From assembly GCA_015488755.1 (NCBI GenBank), contig WFNB01000019.1, positions 1-54,383 on the forward strand: DNA of 54,383 nucleotides. The letters are read 5' to 3'. Positions 35,430 through 44,830 of this stretch are shown here, piece by piece. Under the pieces are notes generated by a model. The model made no database searches, was not told the origin of the DNA, and was given only the letters and a program-made list of their open reading frames with translations. Source of the DNA: Gammaproteobacteria bacterium. GTDB lineage: Bacteria; Pseudomonadota; Gammaproteobacteria; GRL18. The translations under genes were made by a program, and so were the position numbers. How positions within the stretch are numbered: position 1 is the stretch's first letter; every line of letters begins with the position of its first letter.

Positions 35430-35588
35430 AAAAGATATTACTAAATATAAAAGGAGGAATGGGGGGGATAGGGAAAAATAAGGTATTAAGTAAAAAGTAA
35501 AACAATGCTGTTAGGATATGCTAAGCATTATTCTTAACAAAGAACATAACGTTAATAATAATGCTTGCTTGAAATTTAACCCTACATA

Positions 35589-36353
35589 TTAGGGCAGTTT
35601 ATAATGATCCTGAGTGAATAAATCAACACCACATTCTAAATTTTCAATCCAAGTTAAAAATTCTTCAATCGCATTACCCACTAAGGCACGGCCATGCTGA
35701 GGAGCAATCATTTGCACATCAAGTTGTCTGATCATATTAACCCAAAAGCGACAGACTTTATTACTATTCATATAGCGACGATGAAAGCCTTCCATACAAG
35801 AAGTTATTTCGTTTAATGACTGTACAGGGACATCAAGCAAACTCTGATCTTTACAAAGATTCGCACCCATATCACCTGAGAATAAAATTTTACTCTTTGG
35901 ATCGTAGAAATTAAAATTTCCTTCTGCGTGCAAAAAATGAGCTGGTAAGGCCATTAATTTTATACTACCAAGATCCAAGTGCATGCCTTTATCTGGGATA
36001 GAAATACCACGTTCAGTCATTGTACCAGGGCGAGTGAAATGTGGTACAAAGCGTGCCCATAATTCCGGTACAACCACCTTACAATTAGTACCTACAAGCC
36101 ATTTACTTAATGAAGCAACAATATCAGGATCTTGATGCGAAGCAACCACATAATCAAGATTTTTAACATTCAGATACTTACCCACACCCATAAATAAACC
36201 AGAATAGGTTAACTCTCCTCCTGGATCAATAAGAGCTGCATGATCATGATCATAGACTAAGACTTGATTTGCTTGAACGGCTTCTTGCCCTCTAACTAAA
36301 TCACGAAAAATAATACACTTATGATCACCATCATTATACAGCTCTACCGACAT
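35589..36353 (-). CDS. Metallo-beta-lactamase-fold di-iron protein (ODP/FprA-like)
   Basis: A 254-residue cytoplasmic protein with the metallo-beta-lactamase fold of flavodiiron proteins but no flavodoxin domain. Candidate ligands are His73, Asp75 and Asp77 (SHQDPDIV, replacing the flavodiiron HxExDH), His139 or His142 (PAHFLHAEGNF), Asp161 (LFSGDMG) and His220 (APQHGRA). The pattern suits the oxygen-binding di-iron group, members of which bind O2 as sensors in spirochaete chemotaxis. It lies on the same strand upstream of the GTPase/PAS operon, separated by the MITE. An oxygen-related role with that operon is an inference. It could instead be an O2 or NO reductase lacking its flavin domain. 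Confidence 0.8.
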   Translation of the reverse strand: MSVELYNDGDHKCIIFRDLVRGQEAVQANQVLVYDHDHAALIDPGGELTYSGLFMGVGKYLNVKNLDYVVASHQDPDIVASLSKWLVGTNCKVVVPELWARFVPHFTRPGTMTERGISIPDKGMHLDLGSIKLMALPAHFLHAEGNFNFYDPKSKILFSGDMGANLCKDQSLLDVPVQSLNEITSCMEGFHRRYMNSNKVCRFWVNMIRQLDVQMIAPQHGRALVGNAIEEFLTWIENLECGVDLFTQDHYKLP

Positions 36354-36434
36354 TGTCTACATCCTAGATAAGTTTAAATCATAGAAAAGGGGGCTAATAT
36401 AGACAGATTTAGCAAAAATTGCAAATCTTTGATG

Positions 36435-37823
36435 TTAATCAAGGCAGGCTAATGCATCCAATGCTTCAACTAATGTTTCAACACGATAGACTATAAAACC
36501 TTTGGGGGGATTTTTAGGTGCATTTGCTTTTGGGCAAATACAATGCCGAAAGCCTTGTTGAGCTGCTTGACGAATGCGTTCTAAGCCGCTGGGTACTGCC
36601 CGTATCTCGCCAGACAAACCCACTTCGCCAAAGGCCAACCAATCTTGAGGGATAATCCGATTTTGAAAAGAAGACACCATAGATAAAATGAGAGGTAAAT
36701 CAGTGCTTGGATCAGACACCTTTAAACCGCCAACAAGATTGACATAAAGCTCCTGATCAAAAATAGCAATATTACCATGACGCATTAGAATCGCCACTAG
36801 CATATTTAAACGATTTTGATCCAAACCAACTGCCAAGCGTCTTGGATTACCTTGACTGCCATCGACAACTAATGATTGTAACTCAACTAACATCGAGCGT
36901 GAGCCTTCCCATAGGGCGGCAACCATTGATCCGGAATGAGGCTTTCGGGTACGATTTAAAAAGATTGCAGAGGGATCAGTAACCGCTTTTAAATAGCCAT
37001 TATCCGGCATCATGGCCAAAATACCCAATTCATTAATGGAACCAAAGCGGTTTTTTTGTGCTCTTAGTTCACGAAACCGAGTACCTTCCATGACAATTAG
37101 GTGCATCATGACATCAGCAATATGTTCAACCACTCTTGGCCCAGCAACACCACCATCTTTAGTGGTATGACAAATAACAATCATTGCGACACCATTTTGT
37201 TTGGCATATTGTGTTAGTGCATGGGCGCATTCTCGCAATTGTGTTACCCCTCCGGGGGCACCCTGTGCATCGGGATGATACATGGATTGCAATGAGTCAA
37301 TAACTACTAATTTGACTCTTAGCTCACTGATCATAGTCAGTACCGCTAAGACATCAATTTCAGCAGCAATATCTAAATATTCTGTGGCTAACTTAAGACG
37401 GGTCGCACGCATGGCTATTTGGGACAGCGACTCTTCGCCACTAAAATAAATCGCTTTTGTATTATGGCTTAATTCACAAAGTGTTTGTAAGGTCAGTGTT
37501 GATTTTCCTGCACCGGGAGTACCGGCTAATAAAATAACACTACCGGGTACAATTCCCCCACCTAAGACACGATCAAACTCACTGTTTTTAGTGCTTAGTC
37601 TAGGTAGCTCTTCAAGTGTCACATGGCTGAGTTTTTGTACGGCTTCTTTAGCTCCGGCATAGCCCTTAAGACTCACCTGCCCGTTTTGATTTTTTACGCC
37701 TTTGGGTTCTTTAAATTCTTTTAGGCTGTTCCAAGCACCACAGCCCTCACATTGCCCCTGCCATTTAGAAAAGGTATTACCACAGTCATTACAAAGAAAA
37801 ACCGCTTTAGGTGATTTTGCCAT
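36435..37823 (-). CDS. radA: DNA repair protein RadA
   Basis: A RecA-related ATPase that drives branch migration in recombinational repair. The 462 residues start with a four-cysteine zinc finger (Cys11, 14, 25, 28). The ATPase core has Walker A GTPGAGKST, the RadA-specific KNRFG motif and LVVIDSLQS as Walker B. A Lon-protease-like C-terminal domain follows (LAFGEVGLSGEIRAVPSGLERI). It has the full length. It is transcribed on its own or with pepN upstream; the 111-base spacer does not decide. Confidence 0.97.
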   Translation of the reverse strand: MAKSPKAVFLCNDCGNTFSKWQGQCEGCGAWNSLKEFKEPKGVKNQNGQVSLKGYAGAKEAVQKLSHVTLEELPRLSTKNSEFDRVLGGGIVPGSVILLAGTPGAGKSTLTLQTLCELSHNTKAIYFSGEESLSQIAMRATRLKLATEYLDIAAEIDVLAVLTMISELRVKLVVIDSLQSMYHPDAQGAPGGVTQLRECAHALTQYAKQNGVAMIVICHTTKDGGVAGPRVVEHIADVMMHLIVMEGTRFRELRAQKNRFGSINELGILAMMPDNGYLKAVTDPSAIFLNRTRKPHSGSMVAALWEGSRSMLVELQSLVVDGSQGNPRRLAVGLDQNRLNMLVAILMRHGNIAIFDQELYVNLVGGLKVSDPSTDLPLILSMVSSFQNRIIPQDWLAFGEVGLSGEIRAVPSGLERIRQAAQQGFRHCICPKANAPKNPPKGFIVYRVETLVEALDALACLD

Positions 37824-37934
37824 TTACTTAAGTCCTCAGCCAAAAAATAAATCCGCACATTAGCAACGATACCTTAGCAGGGCTATTAGCTCTGTATTAA
37901 TACCAATATTAGAAACAAGCCTCATAATCAACCT

Positions 37935-40616
37935 TTATACTAGACTCTTAGTGACAATTTCAAAGACATCAGGCGATAGTTTTTCTTTGGCTGCACGCTC
38001 TAATTCAGCTTTCATTAAGGCTTGTCGAGTGTCATCATAACGTTGCCAACGACTGAATTGTTTTACTAGCCTAGCTGCTATCTGAGGGTTAAAGGTATCC
38101 AGTTCAAGGATTTGTGTCATAACAAACTGATAGCCTGAGCCACTTATATCATGAAAGGCATTTAAGTTATTCGCAAACGTACCAATTAAGGAACGCACCT
38201 TATTTGGATTTTTCATATCAAAACAAGTATGAGTCATGAGCTGTTTAACATGACTCAAAACATCTCCATGCTGTGCTATGGCTTGGGCGATAAACCACTT
38301 ATCCATCACTAAGGCATCGTTAGACCAGCGTTGTTCAAACTGTGTCAGTGCTGCTTGTGTTTTTGCTGAGGGAATATGAGCTAATTGTGTTAAGCCAGCA
38401 ATGGAATCAGTCATATTAGTCGCCGCTGTAAAATGCTCAAAGCCTAATTGCACCGCCGCATCATCATCCGTAGCCATTAAATAGCTTAAAGCAAGATTAC
38501 GCAAACTGCGTTTACCTGCCTGTTCTGCATTAAATTCATAATCACTTGTAGAGCTTAATTGGGCATAGGTCTCAAGCCACAAAGCATGTAAGCGCTGTGC
38601 TATAATTAATTTCAGTGCTTCTCTGCTTTGGATAACAGCATCTACCTGTGCCACAGCTAATTGCTCTAATAGGTAGGATTGTGATGGTAGTAGCAAGGCC
38701 TGAGCTTTTAAGGCATTATCTAAGTCCGTGTCTGTTAATAATTGCTCACAAGCATAAATAAATTTATCCAGTATCGTATTATCAAAACGATTAAAACCCT
38801 GTTCAGAGGAGTTTTTATTAATTGCATCCAGTATCAATTGGCTTGCTAATTGCTGACCCGCTTCCCAACGATTAAATGGGTCACTATCATAGGCCATTAA
38901 AAAAGCTCGCTCATCGGCGATATCAGTTAAAGAACGAGATTGCGGATAGTCTAAAATAACAGGAGCAGAAAAGTCTCTTAATAAGGATAAAACTGGCGCT
39001 TCACTGATATTATTGTATTCAAAGCGCTGTTGTGTTTTTGTTAAAATAATCAGTTCCTCTAAGATTTCTTCTCCTTGAGGATTAATTAAACCCATTTTAA
39101 TAGGAATATAAAAAGGAGCTTTTTGTTTTTTGTCTGGGCTATTCAATGTTTCATACGGGGTCACATCACACGATTGTTGCAACTCAATAATAAATTTTTT
39201 CTCTTCTGGTAGATAGTTGGTATTAACCATCACTTTAGGGGTGCCCGCTTGATTATACCAACTATCAAATTGTGTTAAGTCCACACCACTGGCATCACTC
39301 ATTGCAGAGATAAAATCTTCTGTGGTGACTGCTTGACCATCATGACGCTCAAAATACAGATCCATACCTTTACGAAAATTTTCTTCACCCAATACGGTAT
39401 TGATCATACGGATCACTTCAGCACCTTTATTATAGACCGTTACCGTATAAAAATTATTAATTTCCATATACTGTGCTGGGCGAATAGGGTGTGCCATTGG
39501 GCTGGCATCTTCAGCAAATTGGTGAGCACGTAAGATCCTCACATCATCAATACGTTTAACCGCTCGTGATTGCATATCAGAGCTAAACTCCTGATCACGA
39601 AAGACAGTTAAACCCTCTTTGAGACTCAATTGAAACCAATCACGGCAGGTGACTCGATTGCCCGTCCAATTATGAAAATATTCATGACCAATAACGCCTT
39701 CAATACCTTCATAATCCGTATCTGTCGCACTTTGTGGATCGGCCAAAACATACTTGGCATTGAATACATTCAAGCCTTTATTTTCCATTGCCCCCATATT
39801 AAAGTCTTCTACAGCAACAATCATATAAATATCTAAGTCATACTCTAGGCCAAAGACTTCTTCATCCCACATCATGGCATTTTTTAAGGAGTTCATGGCA
39901 TGCTCACATTTATGAGCATTTTGTTTTTCAACAAATAGTTGTAAGGCAATTGTTTTACCCGATAAACTAAGATAGCTGTCTTCAATTTTTTGTAAATTGC
40001 CGGCCACTAGAGCAAATAGATAACAAGGTTTTTTAAATGGATCATGCCAAATAGCATAGTGGCGTCCTTCTGGTAGCTCACCCTGTTCAACTAAATTACC
40101 ATTAGACAGTAGCACGGGGTATTTTTCCTTGTCGGCAACAATAGCTGTGGTAAACGTAGACATTACATCCGGCTGATCTAAATAATAGGTAATACGGCGA
40201 AAGCCTTCAGCTTCACATTGTGTGCAAAAATTACCACTGGATTGGTATAAACCCTCAAGTGCTTTATTTTCTTCTGGCTTAATCCAACTTTCAATTTCCA
40301 AGACAAAAGAAAACGGCACATTAGGAATAATTAACTGCTCTTCAGTACATTGATAATCCCCTTCTGACAGGGACTGACCATTTAATAGAATTGCTTGCAG
40401 ATGCAAACCCTGACCATCCAAATAGAGCGTTTCATCTTGACACTCTGATTGCTCATTACGCAGTATTTCCAAACGACTTTTTACTAATGTAACTGTTTCT
40501 TTTTGCCCCCCATCAATAACTAATGTGGTTTCAAGTTCAAAACTTAATTCCGTTCGATTAATAACATAGGTTGGTTTTTGATAGTCTTTTAAATAAATGG
40601 TTTTTTTATCAGTCAT
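37935..40616 (-). CDS. pepN: Aminopeptidase N
   Basis: An M1-family zinc aminopeptidase of 893 residues that trims N-terminal residues from peptides in the cytoplasm. The exopeptidase motif GAMEN (275-279) and the zinc site HEYFH (311-315) with Glu334 (KEGLT) are intact. The C-terminal alpha-helical domains are complete. The ATG at 40616 is chosen because homologues begin near DYQKPTYVI; an upstream in-frame start at 40754 would run 131 bases into the end of the glycosyltransferase gene. There are only 7 bases between the two genes, so they may be co-transcribed. Confidence 0.95.
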   Translation of the reverse strand: MTDKKTIYLKDYQKPTYVINRTELSFELETTLVIDGGQKETVTLVKSRLEILRNEQSECQDETLYLDGQGLHLQAILLNGQSLSEGDYQCTEEQLIIPNVPFSFVLEIESWIKPEENKALEGLYQSSGNFCTQCEAEGFRRITYYLDQPDVMSTFTTAIVADKEKYPVLLSNGNLVEQGELPEGRHYAIWHDPFKKPCYLFALVAGNLQKIEDSYLSLSGKTIALQLFVEKQNAHKCEHAMNSLKNAMMWDEEVFGLEYDLDIYMIVAVEDFNMGAMENKGLNVFNAKYVLADPQSATDTDYEGIEGVIGHEYFHNWTGNRVTCRDWFQLSLKEGLTVFRDQEFSSDMQSRAVKRIDDVRILRAHQFAEDASPMAHPIRPAQYMEINNFYTVTVYNKGAEVIRMINTVLGEENFRKGMDLYFERHDGQAVTTEDFISAMSDASGVDLTQFDSWYNQAGTPKVMVNTNYLPEEKKFIIELQQSCDVTPYETLNSPDKKQKAPFYIPIKMGLINPQGEEILEELIILTKTQQRFEYNNISEAPVLSLLRDFSAPVILDYPQSRSLTDIADERAFLMAYDSDPFNRWEAGQQLASQLILDAINKNSSEQGFNRFDNTILDKFIYACEQLLTDTDLDNALKAQALLLPSQSYLLEQLAVAQVDAVIQSREALKLIIAQRLHALWLETYAQLSSTSDYEFNAEQAGKRSLRNLALSYLMATDDDAAVQLGFEHFTAATNMTDSIAGLTQLAHIPSAKTQAALTQFEQRWSNDALVMDKWFIAQAIAQHGDVLSHVKQLMTHTCFDMKNPNKVRSLIGTFANNLNAFHDISGSGYQFVMTQILELDTFNPQIAARLVKQFSRWQRYDDTRQALMKAELERAAKEKLSPDVFEIVTKSLV

Positions 40617-40623
40617 TTTTTCT

Positions 40624-42090
40624 TCACTCTTTGAGATTGCCAGTGTCTTTCTTTCTAATTTGATAGACTTGAAACACAGGTTTGACATTGTCCTGTTTAG
40701 GCCAACGAAAAATAAGTTTAGGACTTTGTATTGGGGTTTGTAATTTAACCTCATCTAAGGACATAGATCCTAAGGCCAAAAAAATAGGTGTTGATGATTG
40801 TTGCAATAAGCGTTCAATTTCTTCCTTTGTGCTCCATTGATGATAACTTTTTAAATACATATGTAAAGTTTGTGGTGTTTTAAAATAATACAAGTTATCT
40901 GGATTAAACCCTTGTTGTAAAAAGCGTTCTGCTGCCATTTTAGTATCCACCACTAATTGACGACTCAGCTGTGAACGTGACCCCTCTTTATGATAAGTTA
41001 ATTTGTATCCCCCCCCCATAAGCAAAATAATCACCATAGGTAGAAATGCCATTAAGAAGCGCTTCTGACTAAAACGTACCATCAATAATGACAGTTCACG
41101 AGCAATCAAAATAGCGGCTGGTGGCCATAATGGGATAAGATGATCGACTCTTTGATGTTTTACCAAGGAAAAAATTAATAAACCCACCAATAACCAACTA
41201 GTTAAAAAACGCTCTAAATTACGCTCTAATGTATCCTCAGCAGGATTAACAAACACTCGTTTAAGAGCAACAATTAAAAACAGGCTAAATGGCAAAAATC
41301 GAGCAAGTATATATCCTGTAGGTATCAGTAATTTTAAAGCTCCCTTATCACCATTATGTGGCACAATAGCATGTTTTATCAGTTCACTAATAAACATTTT
41401 GTCAATCAAGGCTTGGCCTTCAATATACCATGCAGATAGAAACCAACTGAGTGTGATAAATAAAAAAACTGAAAACGCACATGTGAATTGGCAATGAGAA
41501 TGGCTGGTTGTACGTCCAGTTGCTTGCTGACGTATTAGGCCAAATAACCCAACAGCAGAAAGTATAAGCCCTAATGGCCCTTTTGTTAGAGTAGATAATG
41601 CCCCAGCAAGCCAAAAACGCAACCAACTCCCCCCTGTATTCCATGCATGAAAAGCTGAAAATGCACCAAAAGCAATAAGCAGTGTAAATAAAGGATCCGT
41701 TCTCACCAAAGCAACTTGCTTAAAAAAAGGAGGTGCGAGTAAAAGAGTAAGAGCTGCAAGACCAGCCGTTACGGTAGAAAAATACTGTTTTGTAAATTCA
41801 AAAATCAATAAGGCTAATAATAAAATAGAAAAGAAAGAGACTAAACTAATAGCGAAGCGATCTACACCAAACAAAAGAACAAAAGGATACATTAGCCATG
41901 TATGCAAAGGAGGCTTGGACATGACAACCCCTTTAAAATCATGTTGCACAAGAAAGTTTTTATCTCCCCAAAGCAAATCACTGATATATCCCAGGTTCAA
42001 GGTCTGTGCATAGTTTTCAAGATCTGAAGGTGTCATCATGCGAATAAGAAACAATAAACTAACTAGCAAAAAGATCGTGATTCGCCACAT
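40624..42090 (-). CDS. ArnT-like glycosyltransferase (PMT/GT-C family)
   Basis: An inner-membrane enzyme of about ten to twelve segments that transfers sugars from a polyprenyl-phosphate donor. The 488 residues show the family features: first loop with SDLENYAQ, KPPLHTWLMYPFVLLFG, and VRTDPLFTLLIAFGAFSAF. The ATG at 42090 is chosen because AGGA lies 5-6 bases upstream (minus strand) and it removes an overlap with the preceding gene. A tract of nine G residues on the minus strand (41018-41026) encodes Gly-Gly-Gly with no frame break. The donor is probably made by the GT2 enzyme two genes upstream. Whether lipid A or another acceptor is modified is unknown. Confidence 0.85.
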   Translation of the reverse strand: MWRITIFLLVSLLFLIRMMTPSDLENYAQTLNLGYISDLLWGDKNFLVQHDFKGVVMSKPPLHTWLMYPFVLLFGVDRFAISLVSFFSILLLALLIFEFTKQYFSTVTAGLAALTLLLAPPFFKQVALVRTDPLFTLLIAFGAFSAFHAWNTGGSWLRFWLAGALSTLTKGPLGLILSAVGLFGLIRQQATGRTTSHSHCQFTCAFSVFLFITLSWFLSAWYIEGQALIDKMFISELIKHAIVPHNGDKGALKLLIPTGYILARFLPFSLFLIVALKRVFVNPAEDTLERNLERFLTSWLLVGLLIFSLVKHQRVDHLIPLWPPAAILIARELSLLMVRFSQKRFLMAFLPMVIILLMGGGYKLTYHKEGSRSQLSRQLVVDTKMAAERFLQQGFNPDNLYYFKTPQTLHMYLKSYHQWSTKEEIERLLQQSSTPIFLALGSMSLDEVKLQTPIQSPKLIFRWPKQDNVKPVFQVYQIRKKDTGNLKE

Positions 42091-42112
42091 TGTTTCCTGA
42101 GTTAAGGGTATT

Positions 42113-42841
42113 TTATTCCACATCTTTTTTTTCTATTTTTTCTTTTGAATATTTAAAGAACAAGACAACACTTAGGACTATAATAACAACACCATATTGT
42201 ACACTTGTAAGCCATGAATCACTTTGCGCCACACCATGACCAATAATAACGGCAACCCCCCCCTGTGGTAAGAAGCCTATTAAAGAGCCTAGGATAAAGG
42301 CATAATTAGGGGCTTTACTTAACGCTAAACAAAAGTTCATGACGATATTACTCACCGGCAATAAGCGCACAAAAGCAATGGATAAAATAGTTGGTTTAGC
42401 ATTGACGATAAGAGCAAAGAAACGACGCTCGCCCCAACGTGAAATAACCCATTCTCTCGCACCGACCCACCGTGTCATTTGAAACACACAAAATGAACCA
42501 ATAATGCTGCTACATAAAGCAAGCAATAAACCTTGAGTGATACCAAAAACAAAACCGGAGATGCCATAAAAAATTAATCGAGGCACACCCAACATGGTTA
42601 ATAATGCCGAAGCAATAATAAAAACAAACTCAGCTTCATACCAATTGTTTTTGGCAAAATCAGTCAAGAGAGTTTTATCTTGCAAAATATCTTTTAAATG
42701 GGTGACATTAATAAGAATCAACATTAAGGTGGCAATAACAATTAATATCAATAATTTTTTAGAGGCACTTTGTGCTAGTTCTGAGGTTTCTATGTTATCA
42801 ACAAGGTTACTTTTGTCATTGTTCTCTTCAATCTGTTTCAC
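42113..42841 (-). CDS. TVP38/TMEM64 (VTT-domain) membrane protein
   Basis: A 242-residue membrane protein with about six segments. The VTT/DedA-like core includes the signature GVPRLIFYGISGFVFGITQGLLL and FVRLLPVSNIVMNFCLALS. Members of the family act in lipid or polyprenyl-lipid movement. The start is taken as GTG at 42841, which follows GGAG (minus strand) and overlaps the upstream GT2 gene by 14 bases. It lies between two polyprenyl-sugar glycosyltransferase genes, so a role in moving lipid-linked sugars is an attractive inference. Confidence 0.8.
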   Translation of the reverse strand: MKQIEENNDKSNLVDNIETSELAQSASKKLLILIVIATLMLILINVTHLKDILQDKTLLTDFAKNNWYEAEFVFIIASALLTMLGVPRLIFYGISGFVFGITQGLLLALCSSIIGSFCVFQMTRWVGAREWVISRWGERRFFALIVNAKPTILSIAFVRLLPVSNIVMNFCLALSKAPNYAFILGSLIGFLPQGGVAVIIGHGVAQSDSWLTSVQYGVVIIVLSVVLFFKYSKEKIEKKDVE

Positions 42842-43598
42842 AAGTACGCTCCGAAATAACTGCTCTGGAAAGATACCAACGGATACCAAAACAGTCTTTA
42901 ATACCACGCCAAAGACGATTATTTACACCATATTTTGATTCACCTGTTGCCCTTTCACGATGATTCACAGGTACTTCCACAACGGTAAAATTCTGACTTC
43001 TAAGCAATGTTGGCAGAAAGCGATGCATCCCATTAAAGACAGGGATTTCCCGTAAGGCTGACCGCTTAACCACACGGATACCACAACCACTATCACTGAC
43101 CTTATCACCAGTAATTAAATTACGATAGCCATTGGCTACTTTAGAAGAAACAAGACGCAACCAATTATCTTTTCTTTTATTGCGTACCCCAGTGACACAA
43201 TCAACCTCTAATTCAATCGCCTTATTAAGCATCCTGATTAAATCATGGGGATCATTTTGACCATCCCCATCCAATGTTGCCACCCATTCACCACGGGAGA
43301 CTTGAAAACCACTGGCGATGGCTGAACTTTGCCCACAGTTAATATGATGGAATACAGAACGAATATTTGGATAATCTAAATTACGTATATTATGAGCAGT
43401 TTGATCACTGCTGGCATCATCAACCCAGATTAATTCAAAGGAACCAGCCATATCATCCAAAGCTTGATAAACTTCTTTTGAAAGCAAAAGAATATTATCT
43501 TCTTCATTATAGGCAGGGATCACAACGGATAGTTTTATTGTTGCTAATTGATCTGTTTGTGAAACAATTTGCTCTGGTTTTGTCGTATGACTATTCAT
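42828..43598 (-). CDS. GT2 family polyprenyl-phosphate glycosyltransferase
   Basis: A 256-residue cytoplasmic-face enzyme of the dolichol-phosphate mannose synthase type. It has the GT-A fold start LSVVIPAYNEEDNI, the metal site ATLDGDGQNDP, and RVVKRSALREIPVFNGMHRFLPTLL. There are no C-terminal membrane segments, so it is shorter than ArnC. It probably loads a sugar on undecaprenyl phosphate for the ArnT-like transferase encoded downstream. The sugar cannot be assigned. Confidence 0.88.
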   Translation of the reverse strand: MNSHTTKPEQIVSQTDQLATIKLSVVIPAYNEEDNILLLSKEVYQALDDMAGSFELIWVDDASSDQTAHNIRNLDYPNIRSVFHHINCGQSSAIASGFQVSRGEWVATLDGDGQNDPHDLIRMLNKAIELEVDCVTGVRNKRKDNWLRLVSSKVANGYRNLITGDKVSDSGCGIRVVKRSALREIPVFNGMHRFLPTLLRSQNFTVVEVPVNHRERATGESKYGVNNRLWRGIKDCFGIRWYLSRAVISERTCETD

Positions 43599-43642
43599 TT
43601 TTTATCCATTTCTGACAAAGTTAACATTAGCAATAGAGCCAT

Positions 43643-44815
43643 CTATTTTATCTTATAATTAAAACAAACTCTTGAGCTTATCTGACATAATAATTCATAG
43701 GCAATGGTACCTGATTTTTGTGATATTTTTTCAATTGGCAAACCCTGCCCCCATAAAACAACCTCATCACCAATTGCAGGAGAAATGCCTTGTTCAAGAA
43801 GAGGGCTTAAATCAACACTGATCATATCCATTGACACCCTACCCACTAGAGGAACTTCTATATTATGAATAAGCACGGGTGTGCCTGTCGGTGCATGTCG
43901 AGGATAACCATCCCCATAACCAATAGCAACAACACCGACACTCATATCATCTGGGCAACACCATGTACCACCGTAACCTATACAGTCCCCTTGCTTAAGC
44001 CTTTTAATGGCAATAAGTTGTGATGATAAGGTCATAACAGGCAATAAGTGCTCATCTAAACCTGTCCTTACTTTATTATCTTGAGTTATAGTACCTTCAA
44101 AAGGAGAGATACCGTAAAGCATAATTCCCGGTCGAACAGAGTCAAAATGACTCTTGGGTATTGCTAAAATAGCTGCTGAGTTGGCCATACTTTTGTTAAT
44201 TTTTTCTGCTTGTCCCGTTTTGGATAAGTAAGTATTTAATTGCCTAAAGGTATCCATTTGCTTTTGATTCTTTAACTTTTCGGGTTCATCCGCACAGGCA
44301 AAGTGCGACATAATACCCTGTGGATAATCAGGACTATTTTGCTGTGATAAGGACTCCATTAGAGCAGAAAAATCTGTTTCCTGAAAACCCAATCGGTGCA
44401 TGCCAGTATCTAGCTTAAGCCAATAAGGTAAGGTCGCTTTTGTCTGTTGCCAAAATAAGCTTAAGCACTGAAATTGTTCAGAACAATGCAAGACAGGAGT
44501 AATGTGCTTATCTTGACAAATAAGCAACTCAGCAAAGCAGGTAACACCCCCAAGTAAGAGTATATGTGCTTCAATACCCTGTTCTCGTAACAATACCGCT
44601 TCATGTAAACGAGCCACAGCAAGATAATCACTTTTATCCGCCAATGCCTTTGCTATAGCTAATAGACCATGTCCATAAGCATTGGCTTTAATCACACTAA
44701 TAATTTGACTCTGCGGTGCCTGTATTGCGACTTGCTGAAAATTATGTTCCAAGGCGTTCAAATCAATACAAGCTTTGGCCAGTGGTAATGTTTTTGCCGA
44801 GTCATCCGTTTTCAT
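43643..44815 (-). CDS. alr: Alanine racemase
   Basis: A PLP enzyme that makes D-alanine for peptidoglycan. The 390 residues contain the PLP lysine (Lys43 in VIKANAYGHGLL) and the catalytic tyrosine in the GYGGTW segment of the beta-strand domain. MSHFACADEPEK and VGRVSMDMISVDLS match family blocks. The C-terminus is complete. It follows dnaB by 15 bases, the arrangement found in E. coli relatives. Confidence 0.96.
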   Translation of the reverse strand: MKTDDSAKTLPLAKACIDLNALEHNFQQVAIQAPQSQIISVIKANAYGHGLLAIAKALADKSDYLAVARLHEAVLLREQGIEAHILLLGGVTCFAELLICQDKHITPVLHCSEQFQCLSLFWQQTKATLPYWLKLDTGMHRLGFQETDFSALMESLSQQNSPDYPQGIMSHFACADEPEKLKNQKQMDTFRQLNTYLSKTGQAEKINKSMANSAAILAIPKSHFDSVRPGIMLYGISPFEGTITQDNKVRTGLDEHLLPVMTLSSQLIAIKRLKQGDCIGYGGTWCCPDDMSVGVVAIGYGDGYPRHAPTGTPVLIHNIEVPLVGRVSMDMISVDLSPLLEQGISPAIGDEVVLWGQGLPIEKISQKSGTIAYELLCQISSRVCFNYKIK

Positions 44816-44830
44816 AATCAGTCTTTGTCA

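Noticed and set aside
35459-35500. A 13-codon open frame (MGGIGKNKVLSKK) right after an AGGAGG sequence
   Set aside because: The spacing between AGGAGG and the ATG is too short, the run of seven G bases makes the peptide odd, and 13 codons give no test of coding.
41018-41026. A nine-base C run in the ArnT-like gene as a possible phase-variation tract
   Set aside because: The frame is open through it and encodes Gly-Gly-Gly in a membrane segment. A single genome cannot show length variation.
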